Origin: Actinomadura sp. NBRC 104412
Lineage (GTDB): Bacteria; Actinomycetota; Actinomycetes; Streptosporangiales; Streptosporangiaceae
Assembly (NCBI RefSeq): GCF_030269515.1
Contig: NZ_BSTM01000023.1
Span: 62,001 to 126,000, forward strand
DNA: 64,000 bases
Reading direction: 5' to 3'
Positions 27,906-36,780 of this stretch are shown piece by piece. The first letter of the stretch is position 1. Each line of letters opens with the position of its first letter. The notes under the pieces were generated by a model. It saw only the letters and a list, made by a program, of their open reading frames with translations, made no database searches and was not told the origin of the DNA. The translations under genes were made by a program, and so were the position numbers.

Positions 27906-29324
27906 GTGCCGGCATCCCGACTCAGCGACTACCAGAAGGTCATGGCCGCCATCGGCGCGCGCGGCGTCGAATGGAGCTTCGACCCCACCCTCGACCGCAT
28001 CCGTGATCTCGTGGAGCTGCTGGGCGAGCCCCAGCGGGCCTACCCGGTGATCCATGTCGCGGGGACGAACGGCAAGACCAGCACCGCCCGGCTGATCGAG
28101 GCGCTGCTGCGCGAGCGGGGCCTGCGGACCGGCCTGTTCACCAGCCCGCACCTGACCACCATCAGGGAGCGGATCGCCATCGACGGGGAGCCGGTCGGCG
28201 AGGAGCGGTTCGTCCAAATCTACGAGGACGTGCTGCCCTACCTGGGGCTGGTCGACGACAAGCACGAGCCGCACCTGTCGTTCTTCGAGGTGCTGACGGG
28301 GATGGCGTTCGCGGCGTTCGCGGACGCGCCGGTGGACGTGGCGGTGGTGGAGACCGGGATGGGCGGCGCCTGGGACGCCACGAACGTGGCCGACGGCGCC
28401 GTGGCGGTGATCACGCCGATCGGCCTGGACCACACCGACTACCTGGGCGGGACGATCGAGGAGATCGCCGCGGAGAAGGCCGGGATCATCAAGCCGGGCG
28501 CGGTCGCGGTGCTGGCGCAGCAGCAGGTGCCCGCCGCCGAGGTGCTGCTGCGCCGGGTTGCCGAGGTCGGCGCGGTCGTGGCCCGCGAGGGCGTCGAGTT
28601 CGGCGTGCTGGGACGCGACGTGGCGGTGGGCGGCCAGCAGTTGCGGCTGAAGGGCCTGCACGGCGAGTACGACGAGATCTTCCTGCCGCTGTTCGGCGAC
28701 CATCAGGCGAGCAACGCCGTGACCGCCCTGGCCGCTGTGGAGGCGTTCGCCGGCGGCGCCCCGACGCGGGGCGAGCCCAATCTGGAGGCGGCGACGCGCA
28801 TCGCTCCGGGCGAGACGTACGCGGGCGGGGACGCCGGGCAGCTCGACCCGGCCCTGGTCCGCAGCGGGTTCGCCAAGTCGACCTCGCCGGGACGGCTGGA
28901 GGTGGTGCGCACCGGCCCGACCGTCCTGCTGGACGCGGCGCACAACCCGGAGGGGATGGCCGCGACCGTGCGGACGATCACCGAGTCGTTCGGTTTCACC
29001 CGGCTGGTGGGGGTGTTCGCGGGCGCCGCCGACAAGGACCTGGCGGGCGTCCTCGACCAGCTTGAGCCGGTGCTGGCCGAGCTGGTGGTGACCCGCAACT
29101 CCTCGTCCCGCTCGCTGCCGCCCGAGGAGCTGGCCGACCTGGCCGAGGGGATCTTCGGCCCGGAGCGCGTGCATCCGTCGCCGCGCCTGGACGACGCCAT
29201 CGACCTGGCGATCGGCCTGGCCGAGGAGACCGGCGAGTACCGCGGCGCGGGCGTTCTGATCACCGGCTCGACGGTCACGGTGGGCGACGCCCGCATCCTG
29301 CTCCGTGTGGAGGGTTCCCGATGA
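27906..29324 (+). CDS. folC: Folylpolyglutamate synthase / dihydrofolate synthase
   Basis: 472 residues, Mur-ligase fold. ATP-binding loop VIHVAGTNGKTSTARLIEAL, FTSPHLTTIRERI, folate-site DVAVVETGMGGAWDATN, ITPIGLDHTDYLG and C-terminal VLLDAAHNPEGMAATVRTI are all FolC signatures. It adds glutamate to folates (and possibly to dihydropteroate). GTG 27906 follows a TAGGCT box by 6 bases. The stop overlaps the DUF4233 start by ATGA, a linkage conserved in actinomycetes. Confidence 0.97.
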   Translation: MPASRLSDYQKVMAAIGARGVEWSFDPTLDRIRDLVELLGEPQRAYPVIHVAGTNGKTSTARLIEALLRERGLRTGLFTSPHLTTIRERIAIDGEPVGEERFVQIYEDVLPYLGLVDDKHEPHLSFFEVLTGMAFAAFADAPVDVAVVETGMGGAWDATNVADGAVAVITPIGLDHTDYLGGTIEEIAAEKAGIIKPGAVAVLAQQQVPAAEVLLRRVAEVGAVVAREGVEFGVLGRDVAVGGQQLRLKGLHGEYDEIFLPLFGDHQASNAVTALAAVEAFAGGAPTRGEPNLEAATRIAPGETYAGGDAGQLDPALVRSGFAKSTSPGRLEVVRTGPTVLLDAAHNPEGMAATVRTITESFGFTRLVGVFAGAADKDLAGVLDQLEPVLAELVVTRNSSSRSLPPEELADLAEGIFGPERVHPSPRLDDAIDLAIGLAEETGEYRGAGVLITGSTVTVGDARILLRVEGSR

Positions 29325-29674
29325 GCGCGGCGAACGAGGCGGGTCCGATGAGCGCCGTCCGGCGGCTGTTCGCGACGATCCTGGCGTGCGAGGCGGTCGT
29401 GATCGGGCTCGCGATCCCGGTGGCGATCACCGTGGGCGGCGTGGACGCCGGGGCGGCCGGGCTGGTGTGCGGGGGCCTGGCGGTGCTGTGCCTGGTCATG
29501 GCGGGGATGCTGCGATTCCCCTGGGCGGTGGCCGCCGGGTCGGCGCTCCAGGCACTGATCATCGCGACCGGTTTCATGGTGCCGACCATGTTCTTCCTTG
29601 GCGCCCTTTTCGGCGCGCTTTGGGGGACGGTCATCTGGATGGGCCGCCGGACGGGGCGCGCGGGCGCGCGCTAA
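29321..29674 (+). CDS. DUF4233 small membrane protein
   Basis: 117 residues with four hydrophobic segments (TILACEAVVIGLAIPVAITV; AAGLVCGGLAVLCLVMAGML; WAVAAGSALQALIIATGFMV; FFLGALFGALWGTVIWMG). The RLFATILACEAVVIGLAIPVA opening is typical of the DUF4233 family, which sits between folC and ndk in actinobacteria. ATG overlaps the folC stop (ATGA), so the two are coupled. Function unknown. Confidence 0.9.
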   Translation: MSAANEAGPMSAVRRLFATILACEAVVIGLAIPVAITVGGVDAGAAGLVCGGLAVLCLVMAGMLRFPWAVAAGSALQALIIATGFMVPTMFFLGALFGALWGTVIWMGRRTGRAGAR

Positions 29675-29793
29675 ATTCGCGGGGACGGCTTCGCCATTCG
29701 CCCGCCGCGCAATCCGAAACGGTTATTTCGGGAAATTACCGTTGATTAAGTACAACGCGAACGGTGGGCGGCGACCTTCGGAAGGGGAGGGCC

Positions 29794-31158
29794 GTGTCCT
29801 ACCGTTCCTTCATCGCCATGCCGGGAGCGGCGCTGCTGGCGCTGGCGGCCCCGCCGGCGGCCGCGCTGGTCGTTCCCGATCTGAGCGCGCAGGTCGTCGA
29901 GGGGGCGCGCGCCGACCTGGCGGCGGCGTCCGGCTTCGTCCGCGCCGCGGGGCTCACGCTCCCCGCCCTCGTGCTGACCGTCCCTCCCGCGGCGGTGATG
30001 GCGCGGCGCCTCCCGGCGCGGGCCGTGCTGGCGGCGGGCCTGCTCAGCCTGCTCGCCGGGCTCGCCTGCGTCCGGTACGCCGAGACCGTGCCGCTCATCG
30101 CAGCGGGACGGGTGTTGCAAGGCGTGGGAGCGGGGCTCGTCCTCCCTGCGACGGCCGTGCTGGTGTGGGCGATGCGCAGCAGGTTCCTCGTCGCGCTGTG
30201 GGCGGGGGCGCTGGGCGCGGGCCTGCTGGTGGCGATGCCCCTGGCCCTGTACGTGCTTCCCATGAGCGGTCACTGGCGTGTGGCGCTGGCCCCCTTCCCA
30301 TGGCCCGCACTGGTGGCGCTAGCGGCGCTCGTGCCGTGCCTGGCCTGGCGTGGCGAGCCCCTGCCCGTACCGAAGCAGGCGGAACGCGGGCAGGTGATGC
30401 TGCCCATCGCCCCCGCCGCCGGTGTCGCGTTCCTGGCGGTGATGGCCACGCACCAGTGGTCGCCGGGCGCGCAACTGGTCGTGGCGTGCATCGCGCTGGT
30501 CGCGCTGTGCGGACCGGCCCTGGCGGCGGGACGGGACGCGGCGGCGGGCAGCCCGTTCCGCTGCGCGGTCGTGATGGTCGCCACCGGGCTCCTCACGTAC
30601 CCGGTGACAGGGCCGCTGGCGGGCCTGGCCGCCGCCGAGGGCGCGGTGCCGCCCGTCCCGTTCGCGGCGTGCGGAGCGGCGGCGCTGGCCGGTGCGCTGC
30701 TCACCGTTCGGCTCCCCGAGCGTGCGGTGCACGGCACCGTCCTGGCCGGGCACACGCTCATCGTTGTAGCGGTGCTGACGGCACTGGCCGCACGCACCCC
30801 GGCCGAGCCCCGTCCGCTGACGGCGGTGCTCGTCCCCCTGGGCCTGGGCGTGGGGGTCGCGCTGGCCGCCTCGCTCCGGGACGCGGGCGCGGGCGCGGCG
30901 CTGTTCGGCCTCGGGCTGTGCTTCCCCGCCCTCCTGACAGGCCAGCTCCTCGTCCTCTCGCTCCAGGCGGGACGCTGGCAGCAGGCGCATGCGGCCACCC
31001 CTGCGCAGCAGGCACAGGCGCTGGCCGCCGGCTACCAGACGTGGCTGCTCACGGCCGCCGCGATCGCCCTCATGCTGGCGCTGCCGCCCGCCCTGGCGGC
31101 ACGGCGCCACAGGGCCTCAACCCCGGCCAAGGCGCTGCCGGAGCCGGTCGCCGGGTAA
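29794..31158 (+). CDS. MFS-like multispan membrane protein
   Basis: 454 residues, very Ala/Leu-rich, with about 12-14 hydrophobic spans. AAGRVLQGVGAGLVLPATAVLVW in the fifth-helix region resembles motif C of major-facilitator drug exporters (DHA2-type); the motif A region (MARRLPARAVLAAGLLSLLAG) is degenerate. GTG 29794 after GAAGGGGAGG was chosen over the upstream ATG at 29764. It lies between DUF4233 and ndk, which are usually adjacent, and has a higher alanine content than its neighbours, suggesting insertion. Substrate unknown. Confidence 0.75.
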   Translation: MSYRSFIAMPGAALLALAAPPAAALVVPDLSAQVVEGARADLAAASGFVRAAGLTLPALVLTVPPAAVMARRLPARAVLAAGLLSLLAGLACVRYAETVPLIAAGRVLQGVGAGLVLPATAVLVWAMRSRFLVALWAGALGAGLLVAMPLALYVLPMSGHWRVALAPFPWPALVALAALVPCLAWRGEPLPVPKQAERGQVMLPIAPAAGVAFLAVMATHQWSPGAQLVVACIALVALCGPALAAGRDAAAGSPFRCAVVMVATGLLTYPVTGPLAGLAAAEGAVPPVPFAACGAAALAGALLTVRLPERAVHGTVLAGHTLIVVAVLTALAARTPAEPRPLTAVLVPLGLGVGVALAASLRDAGAGAALFGLGLCFPALLTGQLLVLSLQAGRWQQAHAATPAQQAQALAAGYQTWLLTAAAIALMLALPPALAARRHRASTPAKALPEPVAG

Positions 31159-31253
31159 GCTTCGCGGCGCACCCGGCAGGCCCCTGGTGAGGGGTGCGGG
31201 TCCATCGTTCAAGAACCTTTCGTCGTTCACGAGCCTTCCAAGGAGAACCACCG

Positions 31254-31664
31254 GTGTCCGAGCGCACTCTTGTCCTGGTCAAGCCCGACGGCGTCCGCCG
31301 CGGTGTCGTCGGCGACGTCATCTCGCGGATCGAGCGCAAGGGGCTGAGGCTCGTGGCGCTGGAGCTGCGCACGCTGACGCGCGAGACCGCCGAGACCCAC
31401 TACGGCGAGCACGCCGGCAAGCCGTTCTTCGGCGAGCTGGTGGAGTTCATCACCGGCGGCCCCCTGGTGGCGATGGTCGTCGAGGGGCCCCGCGCGATCG
31501 AGGCGTTCCGCGCGCTGGCCGGAGCGACCGACCCGGTCAAGGCCACCCCCGGCACCATCCGCGGCGACCACGCGCTGGAGATCGGCGAGAACATCGTGCA
31601 CGGCTCCGACTCTCCCGACTCCGCCGCCCGCGAGATCAAGCTGTTCTTCCCCGAACTGGCCTGA
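31254..31664 (+). CDS. ndk: Nucleoside diphosphate kinase
   Basis: 136 residues, the usual Ndk length. SERTLVLVKPDGVRRGVVGD opens the protein; the active-site histidine is His116 in NIVHGSDSPDSA, and the protein ends in the typical EIKLFFPELA. It transfers the terminal phosphate between nucleoside tri- and diphosphates. GTG 31254 lies 7 bases after AAGGAGAA. A strong hairpin follows, isolating it from mreB. Confidence 0.98.
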   Translation: MSERTLVLVKPDGVRRGVVGDVISRIERKGLRLVALELRTLTRETAETHYGEHAGKPFFGELVEFITGGPLVAMVVEGPRAIEAFRALAGATDPVKATPGTIRGDHALEIGENIVHGSDSPDSAAREIKLFFPELA

Positions 31665-31686
31665 CCGCGCCCCGACGCCGAACGGC

Positions 31687-31725
31687 GCACGATCACCGGG
31701 CACGATCACCGGGCACGATCACCAT
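31687..31725. repeat. Three tandem 13-bp repeats after ndk
   Basis: GCACGATCACCGG occurs three times head to tail at 31687-31699, 31700-31712 and 31713-31725 (the last ends AT in place of GG), between the ndk stop and its terminator. Confidence 0.85.
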
Positions 31726-31728
31726 GAC

Positions 31729-31755
31729 ACGCGGGCCGGATCATCCGGCCCGCGT
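31729..31755 (+). terminator. Hairpin terminator after ndk
   Basis: ACGCGGGCCGGAT (31729-31741) is the exact inverse of ATCCGGCCCGCGT (31743-31755) around one base; the real loop would be 3-5 bases. CGCGTTTCACC follows. It separates ndk from the cell-shape operon. Confidence 0.75.
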
Positions 31756-31899
31756 CGCGTTTCACCGAAAAGTCAGCCGTCGGGCACCGGCTTTTTAGCC
31801 GACGCGCGGCCTGGGGGTGCCTGCCCTGCCCGGCTTCGTCGCGTTACGATGGGGACGCCGCTCTGCACGCCCGTCAAGCATGAAGGGCTCCCTTTTTTC

Positions 31900-32934
31900 A
31901 TGGGTAACAAGTTGTCGTTTCTCGGCCGTGACATGGCGGTCGACCTGGGCACCGCCAACACGCTGGTCTATGTGCGCGGGCGCGGCATCGTCCTCAACGA
32001 GCCCTCGGTCGTGGCGATCAACACCAACACCGGGAAGATCGTCGCGGTCGGCATCGAGGCGAAGCGGATGATCGGCCGCACCCCGGGCAACATCGTCGCC
32101 GTGCGTCCCCTCAAGGACGGGGTCATCGCGGACTTCGACGTGACCGAGCGGATGCTGCGCTACTTCATCCAGAAGGTGCACAAGAGACGCCACTTCGCCA
32201 AACCCAGGATCGTGGTCGCGGTGCCGAGCGGCATCACCGGCGTCGAGCAGCGCGCCGTCAAGGAGGCCGGCTACCAGGCCGGCGCCCGCCGCGTCTACAT
32301 CATCGAGGAGCCCATGGCCGCCGCGATCGGCGCCGGTCTCCCGGTGTACGAGCCGACCGGCAACATGGTCGTCGACATCGGCGGCGGCACGACCGAGGTC
32401 GCGATCATCTCGCTGGGCGGCATCGTCACCAGCCAGTCGGTCCGGGTCGGCGGCGACGAGCTCGACCAGGCCGTCATCTCGTTCTCCAAGAAGGAGTACT
32501 CCCTCATGCTGGGGGAACGCACCGCCGAGGAGATCAAGATGGCGATCGGTTCGGCGTTCCCCGCCGAGAAGGAGGAGCCGCACGCGGAGATCCGGGGCCG
32601 CGACCTGGTCAGCGGGCTGCCCAAGACGGTGGTGATCTCCGCCGAGGAGGTGCGGCGGGCGATCGAGGAGCCGGTGAACTCGATCGTGGACGCGGTCAAG
32701 ACCACTCTCGACAAGTGCCCGCCCGAGCTGTCCGGCGACATCATGGACCGCGGGATCGCGCTGACCGGCGGCGGGGCGCTGCTGCGCAACCTGGACGAGC
32801 GGCTGCGCGAGGAGACCGGAATGCCGATCCATCTGGTCGACAACCCGCTGGACTCGGTGGTCCTCGGCACCGGCAAGTGCGTGGAGGACTTCGAGTCGCT
32901 ACGGCAGGTGCTCGTCCCCGAGCCCCGCCACTGA
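31900..32934 (+). CDS. mreB: MreB, actin-like rod-shape determining protein
   Basis: 344 residues, normal length. Actin-fold nucleotide motifs: MAVDLGTANTLVYVRGRGIV (phosphate 1), NMVVDIGGGTTEVAIISLGG (phosphate 2) and GIALTGGGALLRNLDERLRE (adenosine). It polymerises under the membrane and directs wall synthesis, or spore-wall synthesis in mycelial actinomycetes. ATG 31900 fits family starts; TACGAT near 31844 could be the -10, giving a short leader. It is first in the mre/mrd operon; 116 bases separate it from mreC. Confidence 0.97.
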   Translation: MGNKLSFLGRDMAVDLGTANTLVYVRGRGIVLNEPSVVAINTNTGKIVAVGIEAKRMIGRTPGNIVAVRPLKDGVIADFDVTERMLRYFIQKVHKRRHFAKPRIVVAVPSGITGVEQRAVKEAGYQAGARRVYIIEEPMAAAIGAGLPVYEPTGNMVVDIGGGTTEVAIISLGGIVTSQSVRVGGDELDQAVISFSKKEYSLMLGERTAEEIKMAIGSAFPAEKEEPHAEIRGRDLVSGLPKTVVISAEEVRRAIEEPVNSIVDAVKTTLDKCPPELSGDIMDRGIALTGGGALLRNLDERLREETGMPIHLVDNPLDSVVLGTGKCVEDFESLRQVLVPEPRH

Positions 32935-33050
32935 CGGACTGACGCGGCCCGGCCGTCCGGCGGCACGCCGGTCCGGCGGAGCCGATCGGGGGACCGCGGC
33001 CCCCGGGGGCGGCGCCGTCCCCCCAAGACGACGAATCGGGAGGTCGGTGG

Positions 33051-34061
33051 GTGAAGGACACCCGGCGGACCCGCGTGGTCCTCGGCGTGCTGCTGGTGGT
33101 CGCGCTGACGATGATCACGGTCGACTACCGCGGAGGCGCGAACTCGCCGCTGCGCGGGCTCCGCGGCCTCGGCGCCGCCGTCTTCGGCCCGGTCGAGCGG
33201 GCGTCGGCCGCGGTGGTACGCCCGATCGGCGGCACCTTCGACGCGATCACCGACGCCCCCGGCGAGCGGCGCAGGGCCGACCGGCTGGAACGGGAGAACC
33301 AGCGCCTCCGCGAGCAGCTCCGGGCCGGGCGGCTCGACCGTGACCGGGCCGCCCAGTTGCAACGGCTGCTCGGCACCGCCGGGATCGGCGGCTACAAGAT
33401 CGTCGCCGCGCATGTGATCTCCGCGGGGCAGGGCTACGAGGACACCGTCACGCTGGACGTCGGGAGCACCAGCGGCGTCCGTCCCGACATGACCGTCATG
33501 AGCGCCGAGGGACTGGTCGGCCGGGTCACCAGGGTCGGCCCGCACACCGCGACCGTGCTGCTGGCCACCGACGTCACCTCCACGGTCGGCAGCAGGCTGG
33601 AGGCCAGCCGCGAGATCGGGCTCGTCCAGGGCAGGGGGCGCCGCGGCCTGGGCGGCGGCGGGACGACCCCGATGCGGTTCCAGATGCTCAACGCCAACGC
33701 CCCGCTCCAGGTCGGCCAGCGGCTCGTCACGCTGGGATCGCAGGGGGAGCGCCCCTACGTCCCCGGGGTGCCGATCGGGGTGATCGAGCGGATCGACGCC
33801 CCGTCGGGCGGGCTGATCCGCACCGCCTATATCCGCCCGTTCACCAACTTCACCAGCCTGGACGTGGTCGCCGTCGTGGTCGCGCCGCCCAAGGCCGACC
33901 CGCGCGACGCCGTCCTGCCGCCGCGGCCCAGCCCCACGCCCACGCCCACCCCGAGGGGCAGCGGCACCCCCAGTCCGCGCGGAAGCGGAGCCCCGGAGGA
34001 GCGCCCCAGCGGCGACGACTCCGGGTCACCGAGGCCGAGAACGACACGATCGGGGGATTGA
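33051..34061 (+). CDS. mreC: MreC, rod-shape determining protein
   Basis: 336 residues. A short cytoplasmic N-terminus and one membrane anchor (VVLGVLLVVALTMITVDY) are followed by a coiled coil (DRLERENQRLREQLRAGRLD) and the beta-domain with GQGYEDTVTLDVGSTSGVRP and GEGLVGRV-like AEGLVGRVTRVG. The last 60 residues are a Pro/Thr/Ser/Gly-rich disordered tail. It links MreB to the periplasmic side of the elongation machinery. GTG start after GGGAGG; the stop overlaps mreD. Confidence 0.96.
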   Translation: MKDTRRTRVVLGVLLVVALTMITVDYRGGANSPLRGLRGLGAAVFGPVERASAAVVRPIGGTFDAITDAPGERRRADRLERENQRLREQLRAGRLDRDRAAQLQRLLGTAGIGGYKIVAAHVISAGQGYEDTVTLDVGSTSGVRPDMTVMSAEGLVGRVTRVGPHTATVLLATDVTSTVGSRLEASREIGLVQGRGRRGLGGGGTTPMRFQMLNANAPLQVGQRLVTLGSQGERPYVPGVPIGVIERIDAPSGGLIRTAYIRPFTNFTSLDVVAVVVAPPKADPRDAVLPPRPSPTPTPTPRGSGTPSPRGSGAPEERPSGDDSGSPRPRTTRSGD

Positions 34062-34702
34062 TCGACGTGCTCAACGCACCGGACACCACGCCGACCGGCC
34101 GCAACCTGCTGGCCGGACTGATCCTTGCGGTGGCGCTGGTCCTGCAGGTGTCGGTGGCCAACAGGCTGCCCCTGCCCGGCCAGGTCACGCCCGACCTGGT
34201 GCTGCTCGCGGTGGTGGCGCTGGCCCTGGTGTACGGGTCGATGACCGGCATCGTGGCGGGATTCGCGGCCGGGCTCGCCGCCGACATCATCCCGCCCGCC
34301 GACCACACCATCGGCCGGTACGCCCTCACGTACTGCCTGATCGGGTACGTGTGCGGGCTGGCCGCCGACGAGATGGACCGCCAGTCGCTGGTGCCGTTTC
34401 TCGCGGTCGCCGCCGGGGCGCTGGCCGGGTCCGTCCTGTACGCGGTGACCGGGATGATGCTGGGCGACGCCCGCTCGACATGGACGCTGGCGTCCCGGAT
34501 GGTGCCGTTGCAGGTGCTGTACGACGTGCTCGCCAGCCCGTTCGTGGTGTGGGCGGTGCTGCGCGTCACCGGCAGACACGAGCGCCGTGAGCGCGGGCGC
34601 GACCGGATGATCGTTCCCGCCGCCCGCTACCGGGCCCTGTCCGACCGCAGAGCCGCCGACAGCGGGTTCGGAGCGATCTCGGGCCGGGGGCCGGGCCTGT
34701 GA
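34058..34702 (+). CDS. mreD: MreD, rod-shape determining membrane protein
   Basis: 214 residues with about five transmembrane segments (LLAGLILAVALVLQVSVANR; LVLLAVVALALVYGSMTGIV; YALTYCLIGYVCGLAADEM). NRLPLPGQVTPDLVLL is the family signature. The start is either TTG 34058, overlapping the mreC stop, or GTG 34067, which has the better spacing to GGGGGA. The stop overlaps the mrdA GTG start (GTGA). Confidence 0.93.
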   Translation: MIDVLNAPDTTPTGRNLLAGLILAVALVLQVSVANRLPLPGQVTPDLVLLAVVALALVYGSMTGIVAGFAAGLAADIIPPADHTIGRYALTYCLIGYVCGLAADEMDRQSLVPFLAVAAGALAGSVLYAVTGMMLGDARSTWTLASRMVPLQVLYDVLASPFVVWAVLRVTGRHERRERGRDRMIVPAARYRALSDRRAADSGFGAISGRGPGL

Positions 34703-36780
34703 ACCCCAAGACCCGTTTCCGGCTGGTCGTGCTGTACGTGCTGGTCGGCGCGATGACGCTGGTGCTGCTGGGCCGGCTGTGGACGTTGCAGGTCCTCGAC
34801 GGGGACTACTACCGGCAGGTCGCCGCGCAGAACCGCACCCGCGACATCGTCGTCCCGGCGGTCCGCGGCATGATCCTGGACAGCTCGGGCCGCGCGCTGG
34901 CCCGCAACCGCACCGCCCTGGTGGTGTCGGTCGACAAGACCGCGCTGTCCCGCCAGAAGGACGAGGGCAAGGCGGTGCTGACCAAGCTGGCGGGCGTCCT
35001 GGGCACCACCTACGACGAGCTGACCAAGCGCACCCGCCTGTGCTCGCCCACGGTCAAGCGCCCGTGCTGGCCCGGTTCCCCGTACCAGCCGATCCCCGTG
35101 GACGACCGGGTCGACCCCAAGCGCGCCATGCAGATCATGGAGCGGCAGGAGGAGTTCCCCGGCGTCACCGCCCAGGTCCAGGCCGTACGGGAGTACCCGA
35201 AGCCGGAGGGCGCCACCGCGGTGCAGGCCATCGGCTACCTCCAGCCGATCACCCAGGAGGAGATGGACCGGCGCAAGGGCCTGCTCGTCACCGGCTACAG
35301 CGCCGTCGACCTGATCGGCCGGGACGGCCTGGAGGCGACCTACGACGCCGACCTGCGCGGCGAGCCGGGCCTGCGCACGGTGCTGGTGGACAGCCAGGGC
35401 CGGGTCACCGGCACCGCCTCCGAACAGGCGGCCGTGCCCGGCTCCACCCTGGTGACCAGCATCGACGCCAAGGTGCAGGCCGCGGCCGAGAAGGCGCTCG
35501 ACCACCAGATGGAGGCGGCGCGCGGACGCGGCGAGAAGGCCGACGCGGGCGCCGCCGTGGTGATGGACGTGACCGACGGCCGGGTGGTGGCGCTGGCCAG
35601 CCGGCCCAGCTACGACCAGAGCGTGTGGACGGGCGGCATCTCCCAGGACGAGTACGAGGCGCTGCTGGGCAAGAAGCGCGGCGAGCCGCTGATCTCCCGG
35701 GTCACCCAGGGCCAGTTCGCGCCCGGGTCCACGTTCAAGGTCTCCTCGGTGGCCGCGGCGGTCGAGAACGGCTACTCGCTCAACGGCATCTACCCCTGCC
35801 CGGGTTCGTTCAAGGTCGGCACCCGGGCGTTCCGCAACTTCGAGGGCCAGGCGCACGGCAACATGAACCTGCACCGCGCCCTGGTGGTCTCCTGCGACAC
35901 CATCTTCTACAAGTTCGCCTACGAGCAGTGGCTCCGCGACGGCGGCACCAAGCCCCGCAAGAAGCCGGCCGACCCGATGGTCGCCATGGCCCGCGACTGG
36001 GGCTTCGGCACCCGCACCGGCATCGACCTTCCTGACGAGGCCACGGGCCGCATCCCCGACCGCAAGTGGAAGCTCGACTACTGGAACGCCACCAAGGAGG
36101 CCAACTGCAAGGGCGCCAAGCGCGGCTACCCGGAGCTCGCCAAGTCCGACCCGGGCCGCGCCGCCTACCTCAAGGCCATCGCCGCCGAGAACTGCGCCGG
36201 AGGCTACCTGTGGCGCGCGGGTGACGCGGCCAACCTCTCCGTCGGGCAGGGCGACGTCCTGGTCACCCCGTTGCAGCTCACCAGGGCCTACGCGGCGCTG
36301 GCCAACGGCGGCAGGCTGGTGGTGCCCAGGCTGGGCGTCGCGGTGCTCAACCCCGACGGCACGCTGGTGCGCCGCATCGAGGCGCCGAAGGCGCCGAAGC
36401 TGCCGGTCCGCGCCAAGGTGCTCGACTACATCAGGGACAGCCTGGCGGACGTGCCCAAGTCGGGTACGGCGGCGGGCGCGTTCCACGGCTTCGACTTCGG
36501 CAAGCTGCGCGTGGCCGGCAAGACCGGCACCGCCGAGGTCTTCGGCAAGGGCGACACCTCCTGGTTCGCCTCCTACGCCCCCGCGGACAAGCCGAGGTTC
36601 GCGGTGGTCGTGATGGTCTCGCAGGGTGGCACCGGCGGCTCCACCGCCGCGCCCGCCGTCCGCGAGATCTACGAGGCGATCTACGGGCTGAACGGCAAGA
36701 AGCCCGCCCTCAAGGACGGCAAGTTGCCGGAGAACCTGCCCGACCTCCAGCCCAGGGTGACGACGGGGACCGCGCAGTGA
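34699..36780 (+). CDS. mrdA: Penicillin-binding protein 2, class B transpeptidase
   Basis: 693 residues. An N-terminal membrane anchor (LVVLYVLVGAMTLVLLGRLW) leads to a dimerisation domain (RGMILDSSGRALARNR) and the transpeptidase domain. Its motifs are nucleophile Ser344 in GSTFK, SCD (VVSCDTIFYKF, in place of SxN) and KTGTAEV. It cross-links peptidoglycan together with RodA, encoded next (GTGA overlap). Both ends overlap the neighbours, indicating tight translational coupling in the operon. Confidence 0.96.
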   Translation: MNPKTRFRLVVLYVLVGAMTLVLLGRLWTLQVLDGDYYRQVAAQNRTRDIVVPAVRGMILDSSGRALARNRTALVVSVDKTALSRQKDEGKAVLTKLAGVLGTTYDELTKRTRLCSPTVKRPCWPGSPYQPIPVDDRVDPKRAMQIMERQEEFPGVTAQVQAVREYPKPEGATAVQAIGYLQPITQEEMDRRKGLLVTGYSAVDLIGRDGLEATYDADLRGEPGLRTVLVDSQGRVTGTASEQAAVPGSTLVTSIDAKVQAAAEKALDHQMEAARGRGEKADAGAAVVMDVTDGRVVALASRPSYDQSVWTGGISQDEYEALLGKKRGEPLISRVTQGQFAPGSTFKVSSVAAAVENGYSLNGIYPCPGSFKVGTRAFRNFEGQAHGNMNLHRALVVSCDTIFYKFAYEQWLRDGGTKPRKKPADPMVAMARDWGFGTRTGIDLPDEATGRIPDRKWKLDYWNATKEANCKGAKRGYPELAKSDPGRAAYLKAIAAENCAGGYLWRAGDAANLSVGQGDVLVTPLQLTRAYAALANGGRLVVPRLGVAVLNPDGTLVRRIEAPKAPKLPVRAKVLDYIRDSLADVPKSGTAAGAFHGFDFGKLRVAGKTGTAEVFGKGDTSWFASYAPADKPRFAVVVMVSQGGTGGSTAAPAVREIYEAIYGLNGKKPALKDGKLPENLPDLQPRVTTGTAQ

